In this document: one piece after another, positions 22,001 through 31,484 of the stretch
How positions within the stretch are numbered: the first letter of the stretch is position 1
Layout: the number at the start of each line of letters is the position of its first letter
NCBI GenBank assembly: GCA_009746045.1
Contig: RPFO01001370.1
Location: 62,001 to 126,000 of the forward strand
Reading direction: 5' to 3'
DNA: 64,000 nucleotides
Source: Mesostigma viride
Taxonomy: Eukaryota > Streptophyta > Mesostigmatophyceae > Mesostigmatales > Mesostigmataceae
The notes under the pieces: model-generated
Database searches by the model: none
The model's input: the letters and a program-made list of their open reading frames with translations, nothing else
Told to the model about the DNA's origin: nothing
Position numbers and translations under genes: made by a program

Positions 22001-25000
22001 GAATCTTGGATCTGCAAAGTGGTGTGGGAGCAGGTGCTTAAAGGGCGCCAACTCTACGCTTCCAGGACCAACGAGGGCCCAGAAAGTGCGTGGCGAGGCT
22101 ATGTGTGCGTGCTGGTATGGCGCACATCGCGCATCGGACAGGCACGGAGAGATGGCTGCAGCGCGCACAAATGAGTGCAAAGCCATGTCACCCTACCCTG
22201 ACGGCTCCCTCGTATTGAATTGGCGTGTGCTCCGTGCCCTCGTGATATCACTGGGGGCATGCGCGGTGCCGCCCCTCGCGCTCCCCCATTCCTTGCCCCC
22301 AGACGGTGCTCATGCTGGGCAACCTCATGAACAGCTCGCGCAAGAAGGCCAAGGGGTTCAAGCTGGACAGCCTGCAGCGGTGCGTGCAGCCCTTCACTCT
22401 ACCCTTCGCACTAAACCCTAACAGCCTGCAGTGGCGCTTGCAGCCCTTTACTCTACCCTAAACCCTAAACCCTAGGTGCTAACAGCCTGCAGTGGTGCAC
22501 GTGGCCCTACACTCTAAACCCGTACATCTCAAAAACCTGAACGGTGAACAGCCTGCAGCCGTGTGTGGTGCAGGCAGGGGCGGCCCACCGCCCATGGTCA
22601 TGCCTGCGGAATGGTGGGCTGTTCCTCGTGTATCGCTGGGTAGGATGGTTCCACGAATCATGGTGACCAGGTAGACTTAAGGCATAGGCCATGAAGCGGG
22701 CATTCCCTAGGAACGGGGCTCCCGTGTACACCCCATCCAAGGGCCATGTTAAGCAGACTCTGACCAGGAGACGGCCAGGGGCACCTGAACCATGGGACCT
22801 GTGCGCACTCGTCCTGTTCATGGCCACAGCACTCCTATTGTTGTCTTGGCAACCTACGACCACATGGGTGGCATCGCCTCCTTTCTTTCTCTGTTACCTT
22901 GCTCATGCGTTGCCCCCCCCCCATCCTCCAAGGCATGGACAGCTCCGCACTTGCCTAGCCTTCTCTCCTTCTGCTCCTCTTTCTTTACCTTCACACTCGC
23001 CTAGCCTTCTCTCCTTCTGCTCCTCTTTCTTTACCCTCACACTCGCCTAGCCTTCTCTCCTTCTGCTCCTCTTTCTTTACCTTCACACTCGCCTAGCCTT
23101 CTCTCCTTCTGCTCCTCTTTCTTTACCTTCACACTCGCCTAGCCTTCTCTCCTTCTGCTCCTCTTTCTTTACCTTCACACTCGCCTAGCCTTCTCTCCTT
23201 CTGCTCCTCTTTCTTTACCTTCACACTCGCCTAGCCTTCTCTCCTTCTGCTCCTCTTTCTTTACCTTCACACTCGCCTAGCCTTCTCTCCTACTCCTCTT
23301 TCTTTACCTTCACACTCGCCTAGCCTTCTCTCCTTCTGCTCCTCTTTCTTTACCTTCACACTCGCCTAGCCTTCTCTCCTTCTGCTCCTCTTTCTTTACC
23401 CTCACACTCGCCTAGCCTTCTCTCCTTCTGCTCCTCTTTCTTTACCTTCACACTCGCCTAGCCTTCTCTCCTACTCCTCTTTCTTTACCTTCACACTCGC
23501 CTAGCCTTCTCTCCTTCTGCTCCTCTTTCTTTACCTTCACACTCGCCTAGCCTTCTCTCCTTCTGCTCCTCCTTCTTTACCCTCACACTCGCCTAGCCTT
23601 CTCTCCTTCTGCTCCTCTTTCTTTACCTTCACACTCGCCTAGCCTTCTCTCCTTCTGCTCCTCTTTCTTTACCCTCACACTCGCCTAGCCTTCTCTCCTT
23701 CTGCTCCTCTTTCTTTACCTTCACACTCGCCCAGCCTTCTCTCCTTCTGCTCCTCTTTCTTTACCCTCACACTCGCCTAGCCTTCTCTCCTTCTGCTCCT
23801 CTTTCTTTACCCTCACTCTCGCCTAGCCTTCTCTCCTTCTGCTCCTCTTTCTTTACCCTCACACTCGCCTAGCCTTCTCTCCTTCTGCTCCTCTTTCTTT
23901 ACCTTCACTCTCGCCTAGCCTTCTCTCCTTCTGCTCCTCTTTCTTTACCTTTACACTCGCCTAGCCTTCTCTCCTTCTGCTCCTCTTTCTTTACCCTCAC
24001 ACTCGCCCAGCCTTCTCTCCTTCTGCTCCTCTTTCTTTACCTTCACACTCGCCCAGCCTTCTCTCCTGCTCCTCTTTCTTTACCTTCACACTCGCCTAGC
24101 CTTCTCTCCTTCTGCTCCTCTTTCTTTACCTTCACACTCGCCTAGCCTTCTCTCCTTCTGCTCCTCTTTCTTTACCTTCACACTCGCCTAGCCTTCTCTC
24201 CTTCTGCTCCTCTTTCTTTACCTTCACACTCGCCTAGCCTTCTCTCCTTCTGCTCCTCTTTCTTTACCCTCACACTCGCCTAGCCTTCTCTCCTTCTGCT
24301 CCTCTTTCTTTACCTTTACACTCGCCTAGCCTTCTCTCCTTCTGCTCCTCTTTCTTTACCTTCACACACGCCTAGCCTTCTCTCCTTCTGCTCCTCTTTC
24401 TTTACCTTCACACTCGCCTAGCCTTCTCTCCTTCTGCTCCTCTTTCTTTACCCTCACACTCGCCTAGCCTTCTCTCCTTCTGCTCCTCTTTCTTTACCCT
24501 CACACTCGCCTAGCCTTCTCTCCTTCTGCTCCTCTTTCTTTACCCTCACTCTCGCCTAGCCTTCTCTCCTTCTGCTCCTCTTTCTTTACCCTCACACTCG
24601 CCTAGCCTTCTCTCCTTCTGCTCCTCTTTCTTTACCTTTACACTCGCCTAGCCTTCTCTCCTTCTGCTCCTCTTTCTTTACCTTCACACTCGCCTAGCCT
24701 TCTCTCCTTCTGCTCCTCTTTCTTTACCTTCACACTCGCCCAGCCTTCTCTCCTGCTCCTCTTTCTTTACCCTCACACTCGCCTAGCCTTCTCTCCTTCT
24801 GCTCCTCTTTCTTTACCCTCACACTCGCCTAGCCTTCTCTCCTTCTGCTCCTCTTTCTTTACCCTCACACTCGCCTAGCCTTCTCTCCTTCTGCTCCTCT
24901 TTCTTTACCCTCACACTCGCCTAGCCTTCTCTCCTTCTGCTCCTCTTTCTTTACCTTCACACTCGCCTAGCCTTCTCTCCTTCTGCTCCTCTTTCTTTAC

Positions 25001-28000
25001 CTTCACACTCGCCTAGCCTTCTCTCCTTCTGCTCCTCTTTCTTTACCTTCACACTCGCCTAGCCTTCTCTCCTTCTGCTCCTCTTTCTTTACCCTCACAC
25101 TCGCCTAGCCTTCTCTCCTTCTGCTCCTCTTTCTTTGCCTTCACACACGCCTAGCCTTCTCTCCTTCTGCTCCTCTTTCTTTACCCTCACACTCGCCTAG
25201 CCTTCTCTCTTTCTGCTCCTCTTTCTTTACCTTCACACACGCCTAGCCTTCTCTCCTTCTGCTCCTCTTTCTTTACCTTCACACTCGCCTAGCCTTCTCT
25301 CCTTCTGCTCCTCTTTCTTTACCTTCACACACGCCTAGCCTTCTCTCCTTCTGCTCCTCTTTCTTTACCCTCACACACGCCTAGCCTTCTCTCCTCCTGC
25401 TCCTCTTTCTTTACCTTCACACACGCCTAGCCTTCTCTCCTTCTGCTCCTCTTTCTTTACCTTTACACTCACCTAGCCTTCTCTCCTTCTACTCCTCTTT
25501 CTTTACCTTCACACTCGCCTAGCCTTCTCTCCTTCTGCTCCTCTTTCTTTACCCTCACACTCGCCTAGCCTTCTCTCCTTCTGCTCCTCTTTCTTTACCT
25601 TCACACTCGCCTAGCCTTCTCTCCTACTCCTCTTTCTTTACCCTCACTCTCGCCTAGCCTTCTCTCCTTCTGCTCCTCTTTCTTTACCCTCACTCTCGCC
25701 TAGCCTTCTCTCCTTCTGCTCCTCTTTCTTTACCTTCACACTCGCCTAGCCTTCTCTCCTACTCCTCTTTCTTTACCTTGTTGGTCTCACCCCTGGTCAC
25801 GCCCCTCTTCCCCCGCTCTCCTCGCCGTGCTCATCCCACCTTGCGCCCTTGTTCCAACAATTTTCTTACCCATCTTTCTCACCTTTCCTTGGGCAGCTGC
25901 TCACGTCTGGTCCTGCTGTGTGGGGTGGGGGCTACATGGGTGTAATGGTGGTTGCCATTTGACAGGTTGGGGGGCATGAAGTCCACCGATGGACGCACCA
26001 CGCTGCTGCACTACCTGGTGCGTGCGGCAGATCCAGCCCTGCCTGCCTGGTCTGCACCTTTGGGAAGCGCTTATGCCCCCAGTTCTTGCTTCTGTTGTGG
26101 CGTGTGCGGTCCTTGCTTGTGTTGTGGCATGTGCGGTGCTTGCTTGCGTTGTCGCGTGAGCGGTTCTGGCTTGCGCTGTGGCGTTTGCGGCTCTGGCTTG
26201 CGTTGTGACGTGTGCGCCTGTTTCCGCATTGCATGGGCCACCTTTGGTGCATGCCTTTATGCACAGTGCTTCACAGCGCTGCCACTGGCGCCCTTATGCT
26301 CATACCGACCATGCTTTCGGTTTAACTTGCAGAGCCTTTCTTGCGTTGCACATGCTACTGGATGGAGCCAGCCGTTGCGGACAGCCATGTGTGTGGCAAA
26401 GTGGTGACAGGGCGAACGTGTGGTGCTACGGCATAGCTTTGCCAGATTTGTCACGCATATATGCGCAAGCCACGAGCCACGAGATAGCCATGGCTGACAG
26501 CGGCGCCCATAGGCCATAACTTTCACGTTTGGGCTCCAAATTTCGCCACGACTATCACAACTGCTTGGTCTTGCTAAGGCGCACACGCTGATATAATCTT
26601 CCAAAGCTATTACGCAATAGTATGACGATTATGACAATATTATGCGATTACGCAATATTATGACGAGCAAACGCTCCACGACGCAACGCAGCCTTGCGGC
26701 TGCGCTGAGCCCTGAAAATAGAATAGGCTGCAGCTTCGCCCTCTGGCCCTGAAGGCTGCGGTGCCACTAGTCAAGCTCTAGTGGTCGCCTCGGCTCCCCC
26801 TGGGCTCGCCTCGCCATCGGCATCGCCTGAGCCCAAGCGCAGTCGTCCTGCCGCACCGAGCTGGGACGAGTTCGACTTTGACGTCGACCAGCCCGGCTTC
26901 TTTGACAAGCTCAACCCCAACAGATTCCAGACCTATTTTTTCTGGCTTCGCTTCTTGAGCTGTGCAAGCACCTCCTCCAACAGAACCGCCTACCCGATGA
27001 CGGAGGGATTCTTTGGAATCCAACGGTTGAATCCCTCCACCGCCACGAGCGCCCCCACCTTTAGAAGTACGCCTTCTTCTCCCTCCTCGGGTGCACCGCC
27101 GAGGCGATCTGGGCTCCCACCCCCACCCCCACCCCCACCCCCTTGACTGACATCTCTAACCGCTCCATCGTCAAGGAGGCCTTCGAGAAGCACGTGACAC
27201 CCCTCGCTGCAGATGTGGCGGCCATGGGGGGCACGCTGGCTGCCGAGCTTCCCCTCCTCTCCTACACCACCACCGCCACCTCCAAGCTCCTCGCCTCCAC
27301 CGCCACCACCGCCACCACCGATGCCATCACTGCCCAGCTCCTCGACATTGACAAGCGCCTCATGGACAACGCCATCGCCATTGAGTGCCTGCAAAACACC
27401 GCAGGCCTCACTGCCCAGGCGGTAAAGGACCTCGCCGCCCCGCCCGGCCAGCCCCTGCTGGCCCCGCCAGCGAGGCACCTCCCACCCAGACCTGGGCAGC
27501 CATGCTGATGAGGCACACCACCACCACCTCCGGCATCGCTGCACAGCTCAAGCAGCAGACGCTTGACCTCCGTGAGGAGGCCGAGCCCGACAAGCGCAGC
27601 CATAACGTCATCGTCAAGCACTTCGAACTGCTGGAAGGTGAGAACTCCGAGAAGCTTGCACAGGCGTTTGAGGACAAAGTCCTTGACCCCATGGCCCTCA
27701 TAGGCGAGCTCCGGCTGCAGGCCCTCCACCTTCCCCGCTCGCGGGGTAAGGCGGGACCGCCCCTGCTGCTGCTCACCTTTGAGTACATTGCGGACAAGCT
27801 TTTGTTCCTCAAGCGTCGCAAGCGGCTCGTGGGGACTTGCTACATGCTGGACGACGACTTGACCCTGGCGCAGCAACAACGGCGACGGGAGCTATGGCCG
27901 ACCTACCTCCAGCTCCGGCAGACAGCAGGGAAGAAGCCGGTATACTGGAGGGGGGCGGTCATCTACGTCGACCACAAGCCCTGGCGAGCGACCCCTGCTG

Positions 28001-31000
28001 CCCCAGCACCCCCAGCCACCCCATCCTAGGGGACTAAGCAGTAGTGTAGAATAGTAAGGCTTAGCAGACGTGGCCATGTGCATGTATGCCTATGATGGGA
28101 CCCACACCAGATGATGCATTAGGTTTAAGTAGTTAGCTATGCTTTGCACATGCAGAGAGTTACTCTCTGCTGAGATGCCATGCCCTAGCCATAGCCTAGC
28201 CATAATAATCCTCCACCCCATGCCAGGCCTTTTAGGCATGATACATCATGGTGGTGCAGGTGCACCTCGTGTACCCACAGTAGATGGCTGTTTACACCCC
28301 CCACCTGCAGGTTGAAGCCCAGAATGTATTAAAAGCCATATACCTCTTCTCAGGGATATGTGTTACGTATACTCCCAACGGAGTTATGTTTTTAATGAAT
28401 TCATTAATTAATAAGCGCAAGGAGGGATGAGGGAGAGTGCGCAGCACAGGGAGTGGGATGGCGGTCTCGCAGGAGATTGGTTGGGTGGGTGGGTGGCGGA
28501 GGGTTCTCCGCGCGTCACGCCCCGGTTGCAGCGTGCCCTGGCTGCATCACGCCCCGGGTAGCCAGCGTGCCCAGCCAAGGCTGCTCTGTGTGTTCAGTGT
28601 GCACAGTGCCGGACTGGGCAGTGTGTGAGTGGAGGGAGGGCGCGGTATCCTGATGCATGCGTCATCGTGGACAGGGGAATAAACCCATCGCTCTGTACCC
28701 TCTCCCTGCGCGTGCCGTGCCATGGTCGTACCTCCACCGTGTTGAGGAACCATACCCACCGCCGTTGGACCATCACCCGGTAACAATAAGCAGCCAGCTG
28801 GCGCCTACTCTCCATCCTCCGCCTGTCATCTGCCCCCGTCATCTGCCCCCGTGGTTCCCGTCATTGCTGTCACCAGGCACTGCTGTTCATCTGGCCCTGG
28901 GTCAATATTTGGGTCTGCACTCATGTTTGCTTGTAATTACTGACTGCTGCGGCGTGGTGATTTGTTCCTGGTACTTGCTGCTACTGCGCGCGCTTGCGCA
29001 GGTGGCGCACATGGAGCGCACCGACGAGTCGGTGTTAGACTTGGACCAGGAGATCCCGCACGTGCAGGCCGCCACAAAACGTGGGTGGGCGGCTCACCGT
29101 GGGAAGCCTGGCTTCAGGCATAAGCACGTAGACTGATTTTGTATATTAAGGGAGCTTTCTTTCATGCTGGACCGCTAGGCTAATCATGCGAGCACGATAC
29201 ATGCTGCTGTACCGACGCACTGGCTACTGGCTGTGCCTTGTGGAACTTGGAAACGTATCAGATATGCCCCGTGCATAAGCTTTTTGTGTGCTCAGGGTAG
29301 CCTCGGAACATCCGTCTTCAGTGTCTGTTTGCTGTGTTGTTGTCACCGGAAGGTCTCGTGCTTGCTGGTTCCAGAGAGGAAATGGTTGGAAACTGCCAGG
29401 AAAGTTGTGGGCATCATGATCTTAATGGTTGGCACCATCACTGCGGCTTCTGTGAGCTGGTTCCTGGCATCTCTCTCAAGATTTTCCCGCAGTTTGCATG
29501 GCACAATTTGCATTGCTCCTGGCCTCATCCAGCCACTCTGCGCATCTGCCTGCAACCGGCTTCTACCTTGCGCGTGCAGTGTCCCTCCCCTTCATGTTGG
29601 AGGAGTTGGCGGAGCTCAAGGCGGGCCTGGCGGCGCTGGCGCAGGAGGTGGAGGCCGCCAAACCAAAGGGCCCCGGTGCCGCGGGTCTCTCCCTCTTTGC
29701 GCCGGTCAACCGCAAGGACAAGCAGCACAACGTGCGCGCCGAGCGGCTGTACAAGCGGCTCAACTCCTTCTTCAAAGGTAACCCTGAGGGCTTGTGGAAC
29801 CCAACGTTCTTGTCGAGGTCAACCCACGGCACTTTGGCACCTCCGAGATAGCAGAACCTCCAGGACCTTTCTTTTGGTAGACAAACACGGGTGAGGCAGC
29901 AATGGGCAGCCATCGACTAGCGGGGCCCAGCTGGTACTGCCAATGTCGCACAGGGTGGTGAGGGGTGTAGGCCACCCCATGCCCACAACCCGTGGTTGAA
30001 ACAAATTGTTCGATTTGACAACTCTTATCCCTAGAATGGAAAGTCGGTTTCCCATGCCAGGTTCCGTTAGAGCTTGCCTTCCGCACATTGATATCAGCTA
30101 TTACCGCTGCTTTGTTTCAAGCAAGACTCGCATGATACTTTGTTGCAAGCAAGACTCGCATGATACTTTGTTACAAGCAAGACTCGCATGATACTTTGTT
30201 TCAAGCAAGACTCGCATGATACTTTGTTGCAAGCAAGACTCGCATGATACTTTGTTACAAGCAAGACTCGCATGATACTTTGTTTCAAGCAAGACTCGCA
30301 TGATACGGTTGTGCCTGGCCTTGCCTGCCCGTCACGTGGTAATGCGCGGTGTTGCCCTTGATGTGCCACAGACGCGTCCAAGAGCCTGGAGCAGCTGGAG
30401 AAGACGGTGGCCAACGCCAAGGGCTGGTTTGCGCGCGCGGCCGTGTTCTTTGGGGAGAGCCCCGACGCACAGCCCAATGAGTTCTTCGGCAAGTTTGCCG
30501 CCTTCATGCAGGTAAGCTTTCACCGCCTTCACGCAGGTGGGTACCACAGGGGCATGCATGGCCGCCTACGTGCATTTGGTAGAGGTGCCTGGCTAGTTTG
30601 GTGCAAGTGGCCACCCCTGTACATGTACAATTAAGCTTTCGTGTCTTCATCATTTGGATACGTCCTGCTTCATGGGCCAGGGCGTTGTGCTCCTTTGCAG
30701 AACTTTGGGGGCACAGCAGCCCTGTCAATTGTCATGTGATTTATGCTGGTTATGGTTTGTACATGGCAGCCATCAGAATGCCATACTCCCTGAATGTCCG
30801 GTACTGGTATGACATAAACGACAGCATTGGACCATCTGACCTGGTTTCCAGTGGGGCTGGTGTACAATAGGGTGTCATTCCCCTCCACTTGTCCACCACT
30901 TTGCTGTCATTTGCACTGTGCTATACACCCGGAACAGCATCTCAAGCTGGCGCGGGCGGACCGAGCCAAGGTGCTTGCGTGCGTGTCCCTGGGGTCTGCA

Positions 31001-31234
31001 CCCAGCTCACCAGGCAGTAGCCGAGGCCCGAGCTCCCCCACACATGCGTCAAGTCAGGGGCCTGGTTCTCCAACATTCTCCTTGAGCCGGTATAGCCTGG
31101 AGGCCAGTCTCAGCCGTGAGATTGAGTCCAAGTTTCCTTCTGGTGCTGGGAGTGGTGTGGGCAACGATGTGACTGGCACGAATGCGATCAGTCGGTTGGA
31201 CAGCCCGCGCCTTGCCTTCAAGCAATACTTGTAA
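11065..31234 (+). CDS. Formin (IQ-FH1-FH2 protein), gene span
   Basis: Formins nucleate and elongate unbranched actin filaments: FH1 feeds profilin-actin and FH2 dimers ride the barbed end. Exons read here: 11,065(or 11,094)-13,065; 13,823-14,032; 14,548-14,603; 17,514-17,574; 20,324-20,386; 21,226-21,381; 22,303-22,379; 25,966-26,017; 29,002-29,080; 29,580-29,777; 30,372-30,511; 30,938-31,234. All have GT-AG borders and matching phases. Joined, they give one continuous FH2 of about 385 residues, close to the usual 400. The N-terminal half carries two IQ motifs (likely calmodulin or myosin-light-chain binding). I see no PTEN-like, GTPase-binding or membrane domain. Introns are swollen by minisatellites and one retroelement; about 90% of the FH2 region is intron. 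Confidence 0.9.
13070..13231 (+). repeat. TGGGG pentamer array at formin splice donor
   Basis: About 32 copies of TGGGG begin four bases after the GT of the 13,066 donor, with two or three single-base changes near the end. G-rich on the transcribed sense. Confidence 0.97.
13823..14032 (+). CDS. Formin FH2 exon (lasso/linker to knob)
   Basis: Seventy codons, phase 0 at both ends. It begins FWSSAQVDVGHD after CCTCACCAG and contains EMLDNLFSQ and LDLKRASLVEIMLTQ, the FH2 motif usually written LDxKRAxNxxIML. Confidence 0.92.
14484..14526 (+). repeat. CCCCTT hexamer run upstream of FH2 mini-exon acceptor
   Basis: About seven copies of CCCCTT lie 20 bp upstream of the acceptor at 14,547 and supply its pyrimidine tract. 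Confidence 0.9.
14548..14603 (+). CDS. Formin FH2 mini-exon
   Basis: Encodes SKMAMEELVEAINNMDGN and leaves phase 2, which the next exon completes. Its 3' part and donor are repeated just downstream. Confidence 0.88.
14604..14703 (+). repeat. Duplicated 3' part of FH2 mini-exon in intron
   Basis: The 3' 41 bases of the exon (GAGTTGGTGGAGGCAATCAA to GGCAACAA) recur at 14,618-14,657 with two changes, ending in GCGAGT instead of GTGAGT. A third, decayed copy (ACATGGACACAGATGCCAAC) is near 14,680-14,703. Confidence 0.85.
15442..17009 (+). repeat. 27-bp minisatellite, about 58 copies, formin intron
   Basis: The unit is close to ATTCACACGCACGGCAATCATGCACGC cut at any point. Since 27 is divisible by 3 and the unit lacks stops in most frames, it yields several false ORFs of 300-700 codons on both strands. 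Confidence 0.97.
17268..17513 (+). repeat. 38-bp minisatellite ending exactly at a splice acceptor
   Basis: Six full units (TTTTCCTTGCCCTGACCATG plus ACTATGTGCACGCATGTG) are followed by a truncated seventh that becomes TTTTCCTTGCCCTGGCCAG, the acceptor of the 17,514 exon. Confidence 0.93.
17514..17574 (+). CDS. Formin FH2 mini-exon
   Basis: Encodes IPEELVDQIPRQLPTDSELK, the FH2 stretch before the YxGD motif. One base completes the preceding codon; it ends in phase 0. Confidence 0.88.
17765..17972 (+). repeat. 27-bp minisatellite, about 7.5 copies, formin intron
   Basis: The unit is GGCCTGCGCTGGTCCACACG plus CACAATG. It is unrelated to the earlier 27-bp unit. Confidence 0.93.
18020..20163 (+). 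repeat. 39-bp minisatellite with CACGTG in every unit, about 55 copies
   Basis: Unit GTTGCAGCACCAACGGGTGG plus GTCCACGTGTCCATGGGGG. Units are 39 or 38 bp depending on a run of five or six G, which shifts the frame from block to block. Each unit carries the palindrome CACGTG (G-box/E-box core). Confidence 0.97.
20324..20386 (+). CDS. Formin FH2 mini-exon (Y-x-GD motif)
   Basis: Twenty-one codons, ALKAYTGDPELLGTAEKYF..., matching the FH2 consensus LxxYxGDxxxLxxAExF. Phase 0 at both ends. Confidence 0.9.
21226..21381 (+). CDS. Formin FH2 exon
   Basis: Fifty-two codons: ISTVPRLEQKLVVITFRRHF, then SSQHVTLAQASEEVHAS and LRRLLE. This matches the FH2 IPRLxxRLxxxxF...LLE region. Phase 0 at both ends. 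Confidence 0.92.
22303..22379 (+). CDS. Formin FH2 exon (GN.MN and GFKLDSL motifs)
   Basis: TVLMLGNLMNSSRKKAKGFK followed by LDSLQ, the best-conserved FH2 block (GNYMN...GFKLDSL). Ends in phase 2. The last 13 bases and donor recur three more times in the intron. Confidence 0.93.
22380..22565 (+). repeat. Exon end plus donor repeated, with TTTAGGG-type telomere motifs
   Basis: ACAGCCTGCAG plus a GTGC/GCGC start recurs at about 22,421, 22,482 and 22,548, copying the end of the 22,303 exon (22,367-22,379). Between copies are CCCTAAACCCTAAACCCTA (about 22,456) and single CTAAACCCTA stretches. Confidence 0.88.
22949..25780 (+). repeat. 46-bp pyrimidine-rich minisatellite, about 61 copies
   Basis: Unit CACTCGCCTAGCCTTCTCTC plus CTTCTGCTCCTCTTTCTTTA plus CCTTCA. 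Variants are TTCA/CTCA, ACTC/ACAC and a 3-bp deletion. It lies within a formin intron, ending about 185 bp before the acceptor at 25,965. Confidence 0.97.
25966..26017 (+). CDS. Formin FH2 exon (DGKTTLLHFLV motif)
   Basis: LGGMKSTDGRTTLLHYL, the formin signature next to the previous exon's LDSL. One base completes the Arg codon; ends phase 0 at CTG|GTGCGT. Confidence 0.93.
26690..28408 (+). mobile_element. L1-like ORF1-only non-autonomous LINE in formin intron
   Basis: The element has an ORF1-type protein (next entry), a 3' UTR beginning TAGTGTAGAATAGTAAGGCT at 28,042, the terminal hairpin ACTCC-CAAC-GGAGT at 28,371-28,384 and an AT tail (28,385-28,407). No RT or endonuclease lies between ORF1 and the 3' UTR. 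The 5' border is estimated; I could not find a clear target duplication. Confidence 0.7.
26781..28029 (+). pseudogene. L1-type ORF1p (RNA-binding nucleoprotein), frameshifted
   Basis: Coding potential moves across three frames: 26,781-27,146, 27,143-27,508 and about 27,470-28,029. The last part is L1 ORF1p-like: an RRM-like stretch (HNVIVKHFELLEGENSEKL ... PPLLLLTFEYIADKLLFLKR) and a C-terminal domain with LDDDLTLAQQQRRRELWPTY and KKPVYWRGAVIYVD. That is the LTxxxxxxRRxxxPxxxxLR pattern of Transposase_22. The middle part has predicted helical, Ala/Thr-rich sequence, where L1 ORF1p has its coiled coil. The assignment rests on pattern, not a database hit. Confidence 0.6.
29002..29080 (+). CDS. 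Formin FH2 exon
   Basis: VAHMERTDESVLDLDQEIPH then VQAATK. Follows GCGCAG; ends phase 1 before GTGGGT. Confidence 0.8.
29580..29777 (+). CDS. Formin FH2 exon (post region)
   Basis: SLPFMLEELAELKAGLAALA, a helical stretch with heptads, later VRAERLYKRLNSFFK. Two bases complete the preceding codon; ends phase 1. Confidence 0.85.
30108..30306 (+). repeat. 28-bp minisatellite, about 7 copies, formin intron
   Basis: Unit CAAGCAAGACTCGCATGATA plus CTTTGTTK, in the intron before the 30,372 exon. Confidence 0.93.
30372..30511 (+). CDS. Formin FH2 exon (C-terminal FH2 helix)
   Basis: ASKSLEQLEKTVANAKGWFA, then VFFGESPDAQPNEFFGKFAAF. Matches the typical end of FH2 (FGE...P..FF..F..F). Phase 0 at the donor ATGCAG|GTAAGC. 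Confidence 0.9.
30938..31234 (+). CDS. Formin last exon, C-terminal tail
   Basis: HLKLARADRAKVLACVSLGS finishes the FH2 tail. A Ser/Pro-rich end of about 70 residues follows (SSPGSSRGPSSPTHASSQG) and a stop at 31,232. No DAD-like motif (acidic MDxLL plus basic cluster) is evident. The stop codon overlaps TGTAA, the usual green-algal poly(A) signal, but that may be chance. Confidence 0.8.
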   Translation, partial: HLKLARADRAKVLACVSLGSAPSSPGSSRGPSSPTHASSQGPGSPTFSLSRYSLEASLSREIESKFPSGAGSGVGNDVTGTNAISRLDSPRLAFKQYL

Positions 31235-31484
31235 TCTGCTCAAGAGATGTTCATCAGTAAAACCTGGCGCCTTACCTGGAGGCTGGCCAACCTATTGCGT
31301 GGCCTGTGATTTGGTAGGTCCTCGGTACAGCAACCCTATCTGCAGCAGTCGCTGGTAATGCCTGCTTGAGCTCTGACAGCACATGCAACTTCAGGAGGCC
31401 TAGGCATATGTGCTAGCGTGGCCGCAACATCTTTTCGAAACCGGTTACCTCAACCCCAGCATAATATGTCATGAATGGGGTTTG

